From: Chaenocephalus aceratus
Taxonomy: Eukaryota > Chordata > Actinopteri > Perciformes > Channichthyidae
Assembly (NCBI GenBank): GCA_023974075.1
Contig: CM043799.1
Location: 4,946,928 to 5,010,927, forward strand
Reading direction: 5' to 3'
DNA: 64,000 bases
Below the pieces are notes generated by a model. It was not told the DNA's origin. It worked only from the letters and a program-made list of their open reading frames with translations, and did not search any database. The position numbers were made by a program, and so were the translations under genes. Position 1 is the first letter of the stretch. Each line of letters starts with the position of its first letter. Of this stretch, positions 23,640 through 35,240 are shown one piece after another.

Positions 23640-24640
23640 GTTGCATTAACGCTGAGGTGAGGAGTGGGAGGTAGAGGGCAAACTGAGAGGGCTACAAGAG
23701 GGATGGAGAGAGCCAGAGAAGAAACGAGTGTGTGGGAGAGTGAAATATGGATATGTGGGATAGATACAGTTGATAGATTGATAGATAGATGGATATATAG
23801 ATGTCTTTTTTTTCTCCATCGTTACCTCATTTAGAAAATGTCTGAAGGTGATGATTTCCCAAGTGAAACCCTTCAGGTCAAACTCATTCTAGAAGAGAAT
23901 GAGAGAATGGGAAGAGGGAAAGATAGCAATACAGAGAGAAAATGAGTGAGAGATGGGAAAGAGAGAAAGCAGCTGGAGAGAAGAAGTTGGTCTCTTTGCA
24001 GCTCCAAAGCTCTTAATGCCCGAAGCTGTGTGGAGTGTACATGGGAGGAGAGAGAGATAGATAGATAGAGGAAGAGAAGGAAAGATTGAGAGGCTGAATT
24101 GACAAGAAGAAAAGCTAGAAAGGGGAGAGAGAATGAAAAGGAGAGGAGGAGGAGGAGGAGGAGGAGGAGGAGGAGGAGGAGGAAGGTTTGCGTTGGTGTG
24201 TTGGTTGGCAGAGCGAGCGCTTGTCAGAAAAACCTTCCTCTGACAGAAGGCATGATTCACAGCGGAGGAGAGGGAGAGGGGAGAGAAAGAGGGGGAGAGA
24301 GAGGGAGACGAGCGTCAGAAAAGACGAAAAACAGCAGAGTAAAGAGAGGGAGAGAGAGAAACAACAGAGGAAGAGATGCCGGTAAGAAACGGGGGACTGC
24401 TGATTTGAGGCAGAATGACAAGACCTTAACAGGATGGGACTGAGATCGACGCGCTGGATTGACTGATGCCTTTTAATGACTGTGACCATGTTGATAAGGT
24501 TCTGGCTTTTCTATCGATCGCGGGGAAAATAGAGCAGGTGGCAGCAGCAGTGATGAAAGAGAGAAAGAGGGAGGGAGAGAGGATGCTGAAGAACGAAGGG
24601 ACACTGAAAAGATAGGCAAAGAGATAGAGAGACTAGGAAT
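23640..24640 (+). promoter_or_regulatory. purine-rich tract upstream of the main gene, possible 5' region
   Basis: For about 1 kb the + strand is dominated by GA, GGA and GAGA runs, including a GGA array at about 24139-24183. The sequence ATGCCG/GTAAGA near 24375 resembles a splice donor, so a non-coding first exon of the gene starting at 26911 could end there. Arg/Glu-rich frames in this tract come from the base composition. There is no TATA box I can point to. Promoter function is inference. Confidence 0.3.
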
Positions 24641-24999
24641 GATTCCCAACTATCAATAGACTCCTTTGACAGAGCTTCACTAATTTGCAAGGAAGGCATG
24701 ACTAGTACAGTCTGAATAGATACTTTGGATTCTCTAACATTACATTTAAAAGGATCAGTACAAATACTTTTGAGAGACTGCTGTGGAAACCTTTCCTAAG
24801 GTGTTTTTCGATATCTGAATATTTTCTTCAGATGAGAATATCATTTGATTTTGAATGAGTGTATGACTTTTCACTTGGATTTAGCATTTCATTTACATCT
24901 AAACGGGTTCAAGTGTGATGAAATTATTCAGTGTTGTCCTGAGCATTTTTTTTCTCTGTAATTTTGGTAACTTCCTGCAAGCTAACATTTAGCAATGTA

Positions 25000-26313
25000 T
25001 TATGCTATCGCAGACAATGCTGGAGTTATCCGGCTAGCTGCTGTAGATAATCCAGTTTCCTGTCAAGCCACATTTTTATATTTTCATATTATGGCATATT
25101 GGAAAATTCATCTTCAGATTTGTCATATTGAAGAATGGAACAGCTTTGAAGGAAATTATTGACGTCATCTTGACTTTATTTTTGGCTCCAAATGCTTGGT
25201 ACAGGCTGTCGCTATTACATCTGACCAACTCCTTTTTGCTTGCGCTTTTTAACTATGGACAGTTCCCACCCCCTTTCAGATAGTCAGATCTGTTGGTGTG
25301 TTATATTATTTTAGATATAATACTTACAAAATGGATCAAAGGGTTCGCCAACAAGGGCAGCATTAAGCTTGATGTCGAGCTCATCCTGAGAAGAAAACAT
25401 ACATTTTGAAGGTTTTTTTTTGTATCATTTGTTATCTAAAGAGTTTTTCACCATTTTGGTTTTGAAAACTGTATGTTTTTTAAAATTATATATTATTAAT
25501 TGACTAAAGTGTTTGGTCTTTCCTTGGGAGACAATGAGAAAGTAATGTTATTGAAGGCTTTTAGCTTTTGTAGTCTTGCTGTAAGGAGCTATTCCAGAAA
25601 ATCGAAGATTAGATTACATTTTGCGTTTAGCCTGTACTTTGGAGAAAAAACATATAGTTCTAAGTAAGAAATATTGGAGGATTGTACCCCTTGTTTTCTT
25701 AGCTATGAACTTTCTTACTTACTTTTTGTCCTCCTTTATAACTTCCAAATGGACCAAGGTACCAAGGATTTCAAAAAAATATATATATTGACTGTTTTTC
25801 AGAGCTATGGTTTAGCTCCAAGACACAACGACTAAATGCCTTTTGAGAAAAACAAAAGTGTTCAACTGGCTAACTCCCTTCCTGAGCAAAGGGCTTCTCT
25901 TCTCAGCATTATTGGTAACTCAATGGTGGACCTCCGTGGTCCTTGGGTTGGTGCTGTTTGACATTAGCGCATCATTTAACAGTAGGGGTTCTAATGTTCT
26001 ATATGGAAGGACCATTCTTAATGAACTGATGCTGTTATTATTGAAGTAATAACTCTAATTTGAGAAAGCTCAATTCAAGGACATTACAGAACTGTTTCAA
26101 CAGGTAGAGTAGTACTTATTTGTACAAGTAAACTGTGATAGGCGATTACAGTTGTTGGAGTTCTTCTTTAATTGGGCATGCAAGAATATCAGTGATTGAT
26201 ACTAATGTCTTAATACTGAATATGTTAATATCCACTCACTTGATGTTTGTGGAGAGACTTTTCCAAGCTGTCTTTTGTTCAAATTTCTTTTTTGTTTTCT
26301 TTGTTTTTTACAG
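25000..26313. other. upstream non-coding sequence, likely intron or 5' flank
   Basis: AT-rich sequence with no repeats or coding frames that I can support. If the donor-like site near 24375 and the acceptor at 26313 are both used, this is an intron in the 5' UTR. Confidence 0.35.
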
Positions 26314-26520
26314 ACAGCCAATGGTAATCAACACATGCAGTCGGAATGAAAGAAGAAGCTCTGACTGGATTCATCATTTCTTCCACTGTGCTCGGCCTTT
26401 CTGTCGCTTTGTGTCTGACAGAATAACGCTCCACTGGATAAAGACTTAATTGGATCCAAACCGACATCCAGAACAATAAACAACCAGAATAAATACAAAT
26501 GTAGAAATGCTGGAAAAAGA
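26314..26520 (+). other. possible 5' UTR exon of the main gene
   Basis: A strong acceptor (TTTGTTTTTTACAG, ending 26313) is followed by about 200 bp and then AAAAAGA/GTGAGAG, a usable donor, near 26520. The segment has no long frame in phase with the coding exon. It is a candidate untranslated exon only. Confidence 0.3.
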
Positions 26521-26910
26521 GTGAGAGAGGAAATGAGCTAAGAACAGTAACCCTGTGGACATAACAACTGGACATATTTTTTCAGTACTTTTCTTTTCGA
26601 AATCTGGTTGGGATATTTCAATTTGCGATAATGCTCTTTACATTGCTTTTATCACATTGAGCTTTGGACAAACTTATTTTGTTGAACAGAAGGATTATGC
26701 TTGAGTATTTGGAGTAAATTGGAATTTTACATTTCTATTTTTTTTGTTGCTATGTTCCGCCCAAAGCTAGATGCCCTGCTTCCTGCACATTCTGATGTTT
26801 TTTAAGCAATTTTTTTGTGAATTAGTAAATCTGACAAATTCACAATTCACTCTTTAATCTTCTACCGTTCATCCCACCAACCCCTCCCACCGTCAGCAAT
26901 TCGGCCAATC

Positions 26911-27539
26911 ATGGGAAAGCCTCTAAGCCGTCCTGGGTGTTTCAGGAAGAGCTCCTGCTGCCTGGAAAAACATGGAGATGGGGGAGTGGGAGGGCGGGCT
27001 GCGACAGTGGACGGGGGTTATGGAGATGGCTACGTACCCCAAAGATCCATCTACGATACCATGTGCATCAATCAGCAGATTGACAGCCATCACCATCACT
27101 CTGGAGGATCCATAAGGAGAGACGGTGGAAATGAAGGGAGTTTTAGCTACTCTGCAAGTGGCTCTCTGAGGGTGAGCAGGTCTCCAGCTGACATGTTTGA
27201 CTCCCAGCCCCGCTCTCTAACTCCCAACCCCTCATTTGTTCGGCGACTGGATGAAAGAGCCATCTTTGATTCATTGAAGCTCGGTGGTCAGGATGTTGAT
27301 GGTGTCGGCTGCCATTCGCCAGGATGTTTCAACCGATCAGTTTCTCCTTCAATGTCATCTTTTTCAGCACCCGGAGTGTCGTCTTCCTCATCCAAAAAGC
27401 ACCACCATCACCCCCACCATCACCATGGAGACAGTGCAAAGAGTAGAGATGACCGACATTCCTGGAAAGTCATGACACCTCCAACACAGATGGAGTGTAT
27501 GGAGTATACTACAACTGAGATGATGGACAGAGGAGGTGG
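26911..27539 (+). CDS. main gene, first coding exon: lipid-anchor-like N terminus, His-rich disordered protein
   Basis: Translation starts at ATG 26911, 14 bp after a good acceptor (CCCACCGTCAG), so this is the first coding exon. It gives 209 codons plus two bases and ends at a GTATCT donor (27540). The protein opens MGKPLSRPGCFRKSSCCL: Gly2 with Ser6 fits N-myristoylation, and Cys10, Cys16 and Cys17 are candidate palmitoylation sites, which suggests membrane attachment. Residues 41-58 read YVPQRSIYDTMCINQQID and 113-124 LDERAIFDSLKL, both looking like conserved short motifs. His-rich runs lie at 60-63 and 164-172, and DRHSWK at 181-186. The rest is Ser/Gly/Pro-rich and probably disordered. 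The frame is clean throughout. I do not recognise the family well enough to name it. Confidence 0.8.
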
Positions 27540-27636
27540 GTATCTAAACCCAGGGCAATACCCTCCCCCTGGGGGCCAGTCCTCTTCTCTTACTTCCCCC
27601 TAATTTCCCCCTTTTCCGGCTCACCTCTCTCCTCAG
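27540..27636 (+). other. 97-bp intron of the main gene
   Basis: Donor GTATCT and acceptor CTCTCTCCTCAG with a CT-rich tract. This junction joins GGG/G to LPYSSF in one continuous frame. The alternative donor four bases upstream would put the downstream exon out of frame, which is why 27539 was chosen as the exon end. Confidence 0.75.
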
Positions 27637-30336
27637 GTTACCATACTCCAGTTTTCTTCTCCCTGCCAAACCTCGACCCAGTCAGTCTCAGAGTTTGCGA
27701 TGTTCCCCTCCCCATGTCATCCAGCCGAGGCATTACTCGCAAACACAGAGCCTCAGAATGTCGCCACCCCTCGAGGTAAGGCGATCCCCCTACCGCGCCC
27801 CGCTGGTCCAACTATCTGCTCATGACCTCGAGCAGGAAATGAGGGATCGAGGAGGAGGGTGGAGAAATGATCGAGAAAGGGACTGGGAGCGGGAGAGAGA
27901 AAGGGAGATGGAGCGAGGGTGGGCCCAAAGAGAGTGGGAACGAGAGAGGGAGAGGGGGAGACTGGAGAGAGAGAGGGCAAGAGAAAGGGAGAGGAGGGAA
28001 ACATCGTCCTTTGGGACCTTCGGGTATGGTCGACCCGTACCTTTGCGTTCTGACAGAGACTCTGTGTTTTTAGAGCCTGACCAGGTTTTAGACACAACAC
28101 CCCTGTTGCTTCCCCAGCCTTCACCGTCCCCTTCCCCTTCCCCCAATGCCCCCAGAATGGGGACTGCCGCTGTGGGCAGGAATAGACCTGGGTCAAAAGT
28201 TGGATCTGAAGGTATAGGTGGGGGTATGGTTTCAAAGTATGACAATGGGAGTGTGGGTTTGGTGTTAATTGACAGCAAATCTGGGTATGGGCCGAGGTTA
28301 GTAAATGAAGTTGGGAACATGTCAGAGGCGGAAATAAGGGCTGCAATAAAAGAACACCATCGAGCTTGAAAGTTTGGAACCAGCATGACACGGCAAGGTC
28401 TGGCCATGGGTCTGAAAAAAGAATGGGCTCCCAGGTGAAAAACTAGACCGAGGGGACGGGATCTAGAAGGAAAGGTGCAGTCTGGGGTAGGGATCGAAAA
28501 TATGGCTCCACCTGTGAACAAGGAGGGACACAAGGGAGGGGCAAGGAGTGGAGACATAAATGGAAGGGGTGGGGCTGAACAAGAACCTATTGCTGAGTCT
28601 ACACCATGTGAGAACATATTTGAGCCTCGAAATAATGTTGAGCTGGTAACTGAACCTGGTGCAGGGATGAAGCAGAGATCGAGGCAGAGGTTGAGGTTAG
28701 AGCTATTTCAAGGCAAGTGGACAACTTGATTGGTAATGAAGTTGAGGGTGGTAGCAACAGTTAATAGTGAGGTTGGTTCACCAGCAGACGCCCACGGTAG
28801 AAGCTGAAATTAACCAGAAGTTACGATGGCCCCGCCTGAGCCTGAGCAGGTACTACAGACTGGGGTCGGTAAGGAAAACAGGGACTAAAAGTAACATCGA
28901 GACTGGGGTTGCTTGTCAAACCCAGAGCAGCAACGAGATTACAGATAAAGCCCAGATAAATGTTGTTGCTGGGGATACAACGGAGAATGCTCCGGTAGAG
29001 CAAGATGAGAAAAAGCCCTTGGACAATTGATACCATTGAATCTAGCCATGTAGAGAAATGTTCCAGGGTCCCGCAAGTCCAAATCCTCCAAATCAACATC
29101 TAGGACTCGACCTGGCACGGCAAACAGGGATCCGTCCAGGCGTTGTCAGCCCTTGCCTAAGCAGAGGGTTTCCGGACCTTGAGCAAACAAGCCCTGCTGA
29201 GGGCATTGAGTCAACTTGGCCACGCCGAATTATTGTCAGAAAGAGGACTGTTCGGCAGGGTGGGGCACTCCACAATCTCCCTATTCTCCCCCCACTCCCG
29301 CTGTCCTCTCGCACTGGAGAAGAGGCATCCGTATGTTCACCTCCTCCCTCGTCCAGGACACTATTCAGAGAATCCGCTAACAACACTCATGAATGCTACA
29401 AGTATCGTGGGACGATGCTCACTTAAAGAGCCATCCCACCAGATCCAGGACAGAGCACCAGTGTGGTGGGCAGAGCTTCCCTGAAGGAGCAGAACTTGGA
29501 GCACTGGAGGGTCTGCAGAGAGCAAGAGGGAACCCAAGAGGTCCAAAAGCAAGGAGAAACACGCAGAGCTAAGCAAGGGTAAGACTGAGATCGAGGAGAT
29601 GAAGGGAAAAAGAAGAGAAGCGAGACAAGGAGAGGGGGGGAAGAGAAAGACAAAAAAGAAGGAGAAAGAGAGGGTTCCTGTCAGTGTGGAAACCAAACGA
29701 GAGAAGTCAGAGAGAAGGGTTGAAGAGAAAGTGCCAGAAGAATTGGAACATAAAGGAACGTGTGATAAAGGAACGTGTGAAAAAGGAAAGAGATATAAGA
29801 ATAATTTGTCTAAAAAAGGAGGATAAGGGAATGGAGACTAAAGATGCAATACAAGGGCAGCATGGACCAGAGTTCAAGCAGGTTGTGACAACATCAAAGA
29901 AAGAAGAAAGTGAGGTAAAGGGAGGAGAAGAAGAAGAAGAAGGAGGCCCTTTGGGAGAAGAAAGAAGAAGGTTGGGACACTGTCCTGGACATGGTCAACA
30001 CTTTGTTGGGAGGATGGCTGGGAGAAAGAAGGAGCGGGTGGAGGTGATGATACAGATTCCTTTTCTGGCTCCCTTCCGCGTTGGCCTCTTCTTCGACCCC
30101 CGATGGGTTTTGGGGGCTCTCACCCCCCTCCTCTGCAGCTTCGGAGCTCAGCCTGACTGAGTTGGAGCGGAGAGCCAGGGAGCTGGACTCTGACCTGGAG
30201 CACCTAGACCTGTCCCAACCACACAGGGACACCACCCAGGATGTGTACCAACCACTGCTGGAGCCACAGAGGGAACGAGCTGACACGTACCAGACACACC
30301 CAGGGCCGCAGAGAGATAAAGCTGCTCTCATGACAG
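27637..30336 (+). CDS. main gene, large second coding exon with repeated frame breaks
   Basis: After the junction the frame reads LPYSSFLLPAKPRPSQSQSL, then PPLEVRRSPYRAPLVQL, an Arg/Glu-rich segment (about 27850-28000, probably helical), a Pro/Ser run, and stops at 28367. Coding-like protein then resumes in changing frames to the exon end: 28475-28729, about 28800-29030, about 29050-29165 (RKSKSSKSTSRTRPGTANRD), about 29160-29425, about 29430-29760 (Lys/Glu-rich), about 29750-29980, then WDTVLDMVNTLLGGW (about 29970-30020) and finally SELSLTELERRARELDSDL with LEHLDLS. The exon ends at ATGACAG/GTACAC. Frames change at least nine times. The last helix looks like a short coiled coil. Because sequence after each break still looks like protein, I read this as one exon damaged by indels, either real or from assembly. 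Confidence 0.65.
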
Positions 30337-30579
30337 GTACACATCAGTAGGATTGTATGTGTTTGTTTTCTATCTTCCCATATTTTGTGACCCGCTCTAT
30401 CAAAATCAGTCGGATGTCGCAACAGTGCATTGCGAGATAATTGTGTAAAATTATGTAACTTGTGTAAAAAACTTGTGATTTAGTCATTTTGGGGATTTGG
30501 TTGATTCTAAACAAACAAAGTCTTGGCTTTCAGAATCTCAAACATGTTCATATTCAGCAGATAGATACGTTTCTGAAGC

Positions 30580-32235
30580 TTAAAGGGGACCTATCATGCA
30601 AAATTCACTTTTGTATGTCTTTTATACATAAATATGTCTCCCTGGTGTGTCAGGGGACTCACGCAGCGTCAGTAAATAAAACCCTTTCTCTTTCGTTTTA
30701 AAAACGGGGATACAACGAGCGGATACAGATTTGCTGCCGATATGACGTCATTTCGGATGGTGGACCCACAGAGAGTTGCTATCAGAAACAACGCCTGATG
30801 TGTTTTGGACGTAATAGTATTTGTTTACATTAGCAAGCATCACTAACACTCAGAACCAGAGGTGTGTGACTCGAGTCACATGAACTTGGACTCGAGTCAG
30901 ACTCGAGTCAACCAATTTGATGACTTGAGACTCGACTTGACAAAATCACAAAACACTATTGCGACTCGACTTGGACTTCAACACCAGTGACTCGGGACTT
31001 GACTTGGACTTGAGCCTATCTGACTTGAGGTGACTTGATACTTTAACTCAGAGGGTCTCGCAACACCCGATCGCGAGCTGCCGCTAGAGGAGCAGACTCC
31101 CGTCGGGGAGATCAGAATCTCCAGCCGCTCTTACTCTTGCTGAGAATCCTTGCAGGCAGGGCGGGTCTTTATTTAGCTGGGCCACCAAGCGGCCAATCAT
31201 ATGCGAGGACAGCACTAGGATCATACCATTATGTGAAAGAAAGGGTGGGGGGCACAGAAGGTGGTAGTGGTACAGGCCAGCTGCACAGAAGCGACGGGGA
31301 GCCGGATTGGAAAAAAGTCAAGAAATGAGCGAAAACCGAAAAAAGAAGCACCATCTTGCTGCATTTCAGTGATACTGGAGAAAGCTGAGTGCAGGATTTG
31401 TAAAATGAAAATAACCTTTTTTGGTAACCTTTATTTTGGTAACCACTCAGGATTTACTGTCAGAGGTGGGAGAAGTTCAGATCTTGTACTTGAGTACAAG
31501 ATCGCCTGGCTGCACATTATCCCTGGCATACAGATAGATTGTGGGTCCCTCATAACATGTTGCACACAGTGGAAATAAACATTCTGTCACCTCAACATCA
31601 GGGATCTTAAACTTAAACTCCTTCTGAATCAAACCGTCACGGTAGCCTTAACTTACTGATCCCTCTTAACATAGAAAAAAACGTGTAACTTTACCAGCAG
31701 AGAGAAAATGGATTATTAAATGATTAATGTGACTAAAGAGCAGTTTGATTATTAAGTATTATTCTGTTGATCGATGTCATTACATTTGGTGAAAAGCACA
31801 TAATGACTTGTTTATGACTCGTTTTGTCAACGTTTAGGACTTGGACTTGACTTGGACTTGACTTGGACTTGACTTGGACTTGCCCAACCTGACTTGAGAC
31901 TCGACTCGGACTTGAGCGCAAAGACTTGAGACTTGACTCGGACTTGAAAAACAATGACTTGGTCCCACCTCTGCTCAGAACTAACCTGTACTAGAGAGCA
32001 CATGTGTTTAAAAAGCAGGAAATAAAAAAAGGAACTCACCTAAAATAATTTGAGCTCCATACTGTTTCAGAAATAATCCTTGATGTGGTTTAGAAAAGGA
32101 TGGCGTTTTATCACAGCTGAATTTAACTTTATCTCCGGTAGAAGTCTGATCAGGCATTAGCTCCGCCTCCTTTTTTTTCAAGCTAAGGACCCAAAATCCG
32201 CGTTTCTCTAAACAGGGCTGGAATAGAGGGATGTC
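30580..32235. mobile_element. TTAA MITE, second copy, split by a hAT
   Basis: Starts TTAAAGGGGACCTATCATGC, the same terminus as the element at 4327. It shares TTTACATTAGCAAGCATC (about 30823-30842) and TTTGAGCTCCA-TACTGTTTC (about 32050-32070) with that copy. Host sequence is 30580-30856 and 31982-32235. The right end is lost at a Harbinger-like sequence starting about 32236. Confidence 0.7.
30857..31973. mobile_element. hAT MITE with GACTTG/GACTCGAGTC subterminal repeats
   Basis: Left end CAGAGGTGTGTGACTCGAG; inverted right end CAGAGGTGGGACCAAGTC. The 8-bp TSD CTCAGAAC is exact at 30849-30856 and 31974-31981. Both ends carry dense ACTTGGACTTG and GACTCGAGTC repeats, the sort of subterminal sites hAT transposases bind (family knowledge). 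No transposase frame. It lies inside the MITE within the gene's second coding intron. Confidence 0.92.
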
Positions 32236-33125
32236 TAAAGGCCCGGACACACCGGGCCGATTTCGTCTGTCGATAGATGTCTGGCCGTCGATGAGCGTCC
32301 TGTCGCCCTACTCAAATTGGTTTGTCCAGCACCGTCGTGTCTTTTCGGCCGTGCCGACACCTTCCGCTCCCGATTCAACATGTTATTAAGCAATAACTGT
32401 TGCTAAAATATTGTCAGCAAACTTTATTGGCCTTTTTCCAAATTGTGTTAACAGACATTATGTTATTCTAAATATTTTGCTCTATATTTGGAGAACAAAC
32501 ATAATCAGATATAATTGGAAAGCTAAGAATCTCCTCTTTCCAACAGTGTAACAATGTGTTTCAGGATCGATGTGACTGATTTTGATAGAGCAGGTCATGT
32601 GTTTTATTTAGGTACCAAAGTCTGTTGATTTGACTTACTGTATAAGGGTCAGTTTATTTGTCTTGGATACTTGGGAAGATCTTTGTCATGTTTGACAGAA
32701 GATGGGGACTGGAGTCTTTATTGTTCCATCAAGGGATATCAAGGTTTAAAGAGAAGTTTGGATTTTGGCTTTATTTCCCTCAATGTCATGTGTCTCCGTT
32801 CTCTCTGGATCTTTCTGTTGTAGCCTTTGGCTTTTCTTATCTTAGCTCAAGCCAGTCTTCACTATCATTCCTATTTTAGGATGTGTTGGCTCAGGTACTA
32901 TCACTGACACTATTTTGCTTTCACAAACCTGTGTCCTTCCCTTTTCTTATCTCATCATAAGACAATGGGAAACTCTGATCTAATGGCTATGATAACATAT
33001 CCAAAGTGTTGACTATGATTTGGGGAATGACCAGTGTCCTATTGATTATATCTGGCTAATATCTCCCTCTTCATCATGTTTAATTGTGTTTAAATCTGTG
33101 TTCCACTTCCAGGCACAGGTAGCAG

Positions 33126-33234
33126 ATCCCATATCAGTTTGGAGCTCACTGCTGTGGCTTCACCCGACTACAGACACAGAAAGACCTTCTGACTGGTCAA
33201 CTAAACCTGCTGGACTTCCACTGTTGGTCCCAAG
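33126..33234 (+). CDS. main gene, third coding exon
   Basis: A 109-bp exon between acceptor GTAGCAG (ending 33125) and donor CCAAG/GTAATT. The one base left by the previous exon completes GAT, giving DPISVWSSLLWLHPTTD and then RPSDWSTKPAGLPLLVP. It ends with two bases that, joined to the next exon, make AGC. Two other AG acceptors lie 6 and 12 bases upstream, but they would put this exon out of the frame demanded by both neighbours. The Trp-rich stretch SVWSSLLWL may be a short amphipathic helix. The exact acceptor rests on phase logic, not on homology. Confidence 0.6.
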
Positions 33235-34321
33235 GTAATTCCACAAACACGTTTATTGTCAGCACTACCTTATCTACCAGATGTTTGCTTATAATCTGCA
33301 TAACTGAAGATTCATTGCACGAAAAAAGGGAAAAACCAGATTTGAAATTTAGTCAAGAACAAACTAACGATCAGAATTAAAGTCACTCTGGTGTTGTTTA
33401 TAAATGCACTTGGCTCTTCAGTTCAATTCAATGATAAGATAATAAAAAACGTAGGCCATCATTTTACACTAAATGCTATTTATTGGCTTTTTTGGGTCAG
33501 TATAGCACATGTATTACTTTGATTGGGATATTTAAATAATGTGTATGTTACATGTAGAACGTTGTGTGTCTGATCATTTGAAATCTGATGTAAACCTTTT
33601 TAACTATGTACAGAGCAATGTGAAACATCAGCATCCAATGTTGCCCTGCAGCTGTGTACTTCATGTATGCAGTGCTAATAGTCTTTTTTTACATTTAAGT
33701 AAATGCAAATGAAATGCACCAAATGTCTAAAGGGCGAGGATGATAAAAATAAACGTAATTGTAGTGGCCTTTGAGCCTTTAGGTACATCCCACATAATCA
33801 GTAAATGTGAACAGTCACAGTGAGTGAATCAGACAAGAAAGATGGTAAACAAATAAATAAGTCAGTGCTGAAGAAGAAGATTCCTCAACCCCACATATAA
33901 CAAAGCATAAACAGTAGTAAACGTTGTGTGCCATGCCTACGGAGCAATTTCGGGTTCAGTGTCTTGCCCAAGGCCACTTCAACCTGTTATTATCTCATTC
34001 TCTTTGAGCAGTGCGTGTACAGGTAGCATGGAAGCAGACAGGATTCATATACAGATAATAAAGGCATCCAGTGCACATCATTTGCGAACAATTAAGTAGA
34101 TTTCATATCTAAACTGTGCTATCTGAATCTGTCTTGAGCAGATCTTTGTAACAATCAACTTGTCATTAAAAAAAGTGCTCTGTGGGGCAAATAAATATTC
34201 ATAGTCTTGATCCCAAAAAGTTGATGGATTTAGTGGTAACCAATGGTAAAGAAAGATAATTATTAGTCACAGGAGGCACAACAGGAAGTAGCAGTTTTTG
34301 ACTACCATGTTTTTTTCCCAG
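33235..34321 (+). other. intron of the main gene
   Basis: Donor GTAATT, acceptor TTTTTTTCCCAG. It holds a short SINE fragment (about 33932-33990, with GTCTTGCCCAAGGCCACTTC) and otherwise AT-rich sequence with no recognised feature. Confidence 0.6.
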
Positions 34322-35240
34322 CTCCACTAAGGAGGACAGCTCTCCAGACTCCAACCTGACACTGGAGTCCGACTCCAGCGGCGTCTTCCTCTCCTTATCC
34401 AATCAGAGCCAGGAGGAGGCCGGCTCTGACAGCGACCAGCCAATCAGTGGCTCTGACCTAGGCAGCAGCAGCACGTCACTGGAAAAGGACGGGGAGGACG
34501 GAGGGTCAAAGGAATGGGGGAGGAGGAGAGTGCAGAGCTACAGTGGTGCTACCCTACACTATTCAATACATCCTTGCAAGAAGACATAGAAGGAGATAGG
34601 GACCAAGAGGAAGCTGGGCATGGAAATATGGGGACATATGAAAGGGGAGGGAAAGAAGAAAATGTAAGAAGGGTTGGTAGGATAGGCACGGTTTCAATCA
34701 TGAAGACCTATCTCAACTATACAGACAACGAGGGCTCCACAACCTTTATGGCCCCACAAAGTGAAGAAATACCGCCCAGGAAAAGAGTGACCCTCATGGG
34801 AGGTGACATTCCTCTTCCTCTGTCTCCCTTAAAACAACCAATCAAAACCTTTCTAGATCCAAATCAGATGCCAATAAGAAGCTCAGGACTGGACTGTGGT
34901 GACATAGATCCCTTTGTTCAATCGGACAGCTTTGTTTACCTCGCTGTGTCTGCAAAACCGCCTCCCAGGGGGAATTCGCCACAAAAGACAAGAAGTTCCC
35001 ACCCATGGTATAAAACAAGGTCGGTGAAGTGTAAACAAAAGCGTTCAAATAGCGTGTAAAACAGCACTTTGAGCCAGTCGAATACAGACTGGCAGACCCA
35101 GGCCAAACTTCAACTTGGTCCCACAAAAACCAGAGGAAGGAGACTTCTTCTGTGCACCGACAGCTTTTGTACCTGGCTCCTGTGCTCCGGCCATGCCGAC
35201 GTATTGGGCCCCCACAGGACTGCCACCCTACAGCGGTCAG
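34322..35240 (+). CDS. main gene, fourth coding exon, acidic Ser-rich, frame-broken
   Basis: It opens in phase with the third exon as SSTKEDSSPDSNLTLESDSS, then GVFLSLSNQSQEEAGSDSD and QPISGSDLGSSSTSLEKDG. This acidic serine-rich pattern would suit phosphorylation. Near 34510-34560 coding sense moves to another frame, giving a 181-codon open stretch (34514-35059) with MKTYLNYTDNEGSTTFMAP and DPFVQSDSFVYLAVSAKPP. After a stop at 35057 a third stretch continues as KPEEGDFFCAPTAFVPG and PAMPTYWAPTGLPPYSGQ up to the donor CAG/GTATGTG. So this exon has at least two frame changes. No catalytic domain is visible. Scaffold or adaptor function would be a guess. Confidence 0.6.

Larger units (their letters stand above)
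30337..33125 (+). other. intron of the main gene, loaded with transposons
   Basis: Donor GTACAC at 30337; acceptor ...GCACAGGTAGCAG ending 33125. It contains a TTAA MITE (30580-32235) split by a hAT (30857-31973), then at about 32236-32400 a lone Harbinger-like end (GGCCCGGACACACCGGGCC). The remainder (32400-33125) shows nothing I recognise. Confidence 0.6.

Noticed and set aside
24099..24489. Poly-Arg (+) and poly-Ser (-) frames
   Set aside because: Products of the GGA array in the purine-rich tract.
27753..28617. Long minus-strand frames opposite exon 2 (212 and 265 codons)
   Set aside because: Shadow frames of a purine-rich coding exon; the + strand has the splice phase and motif evidence.
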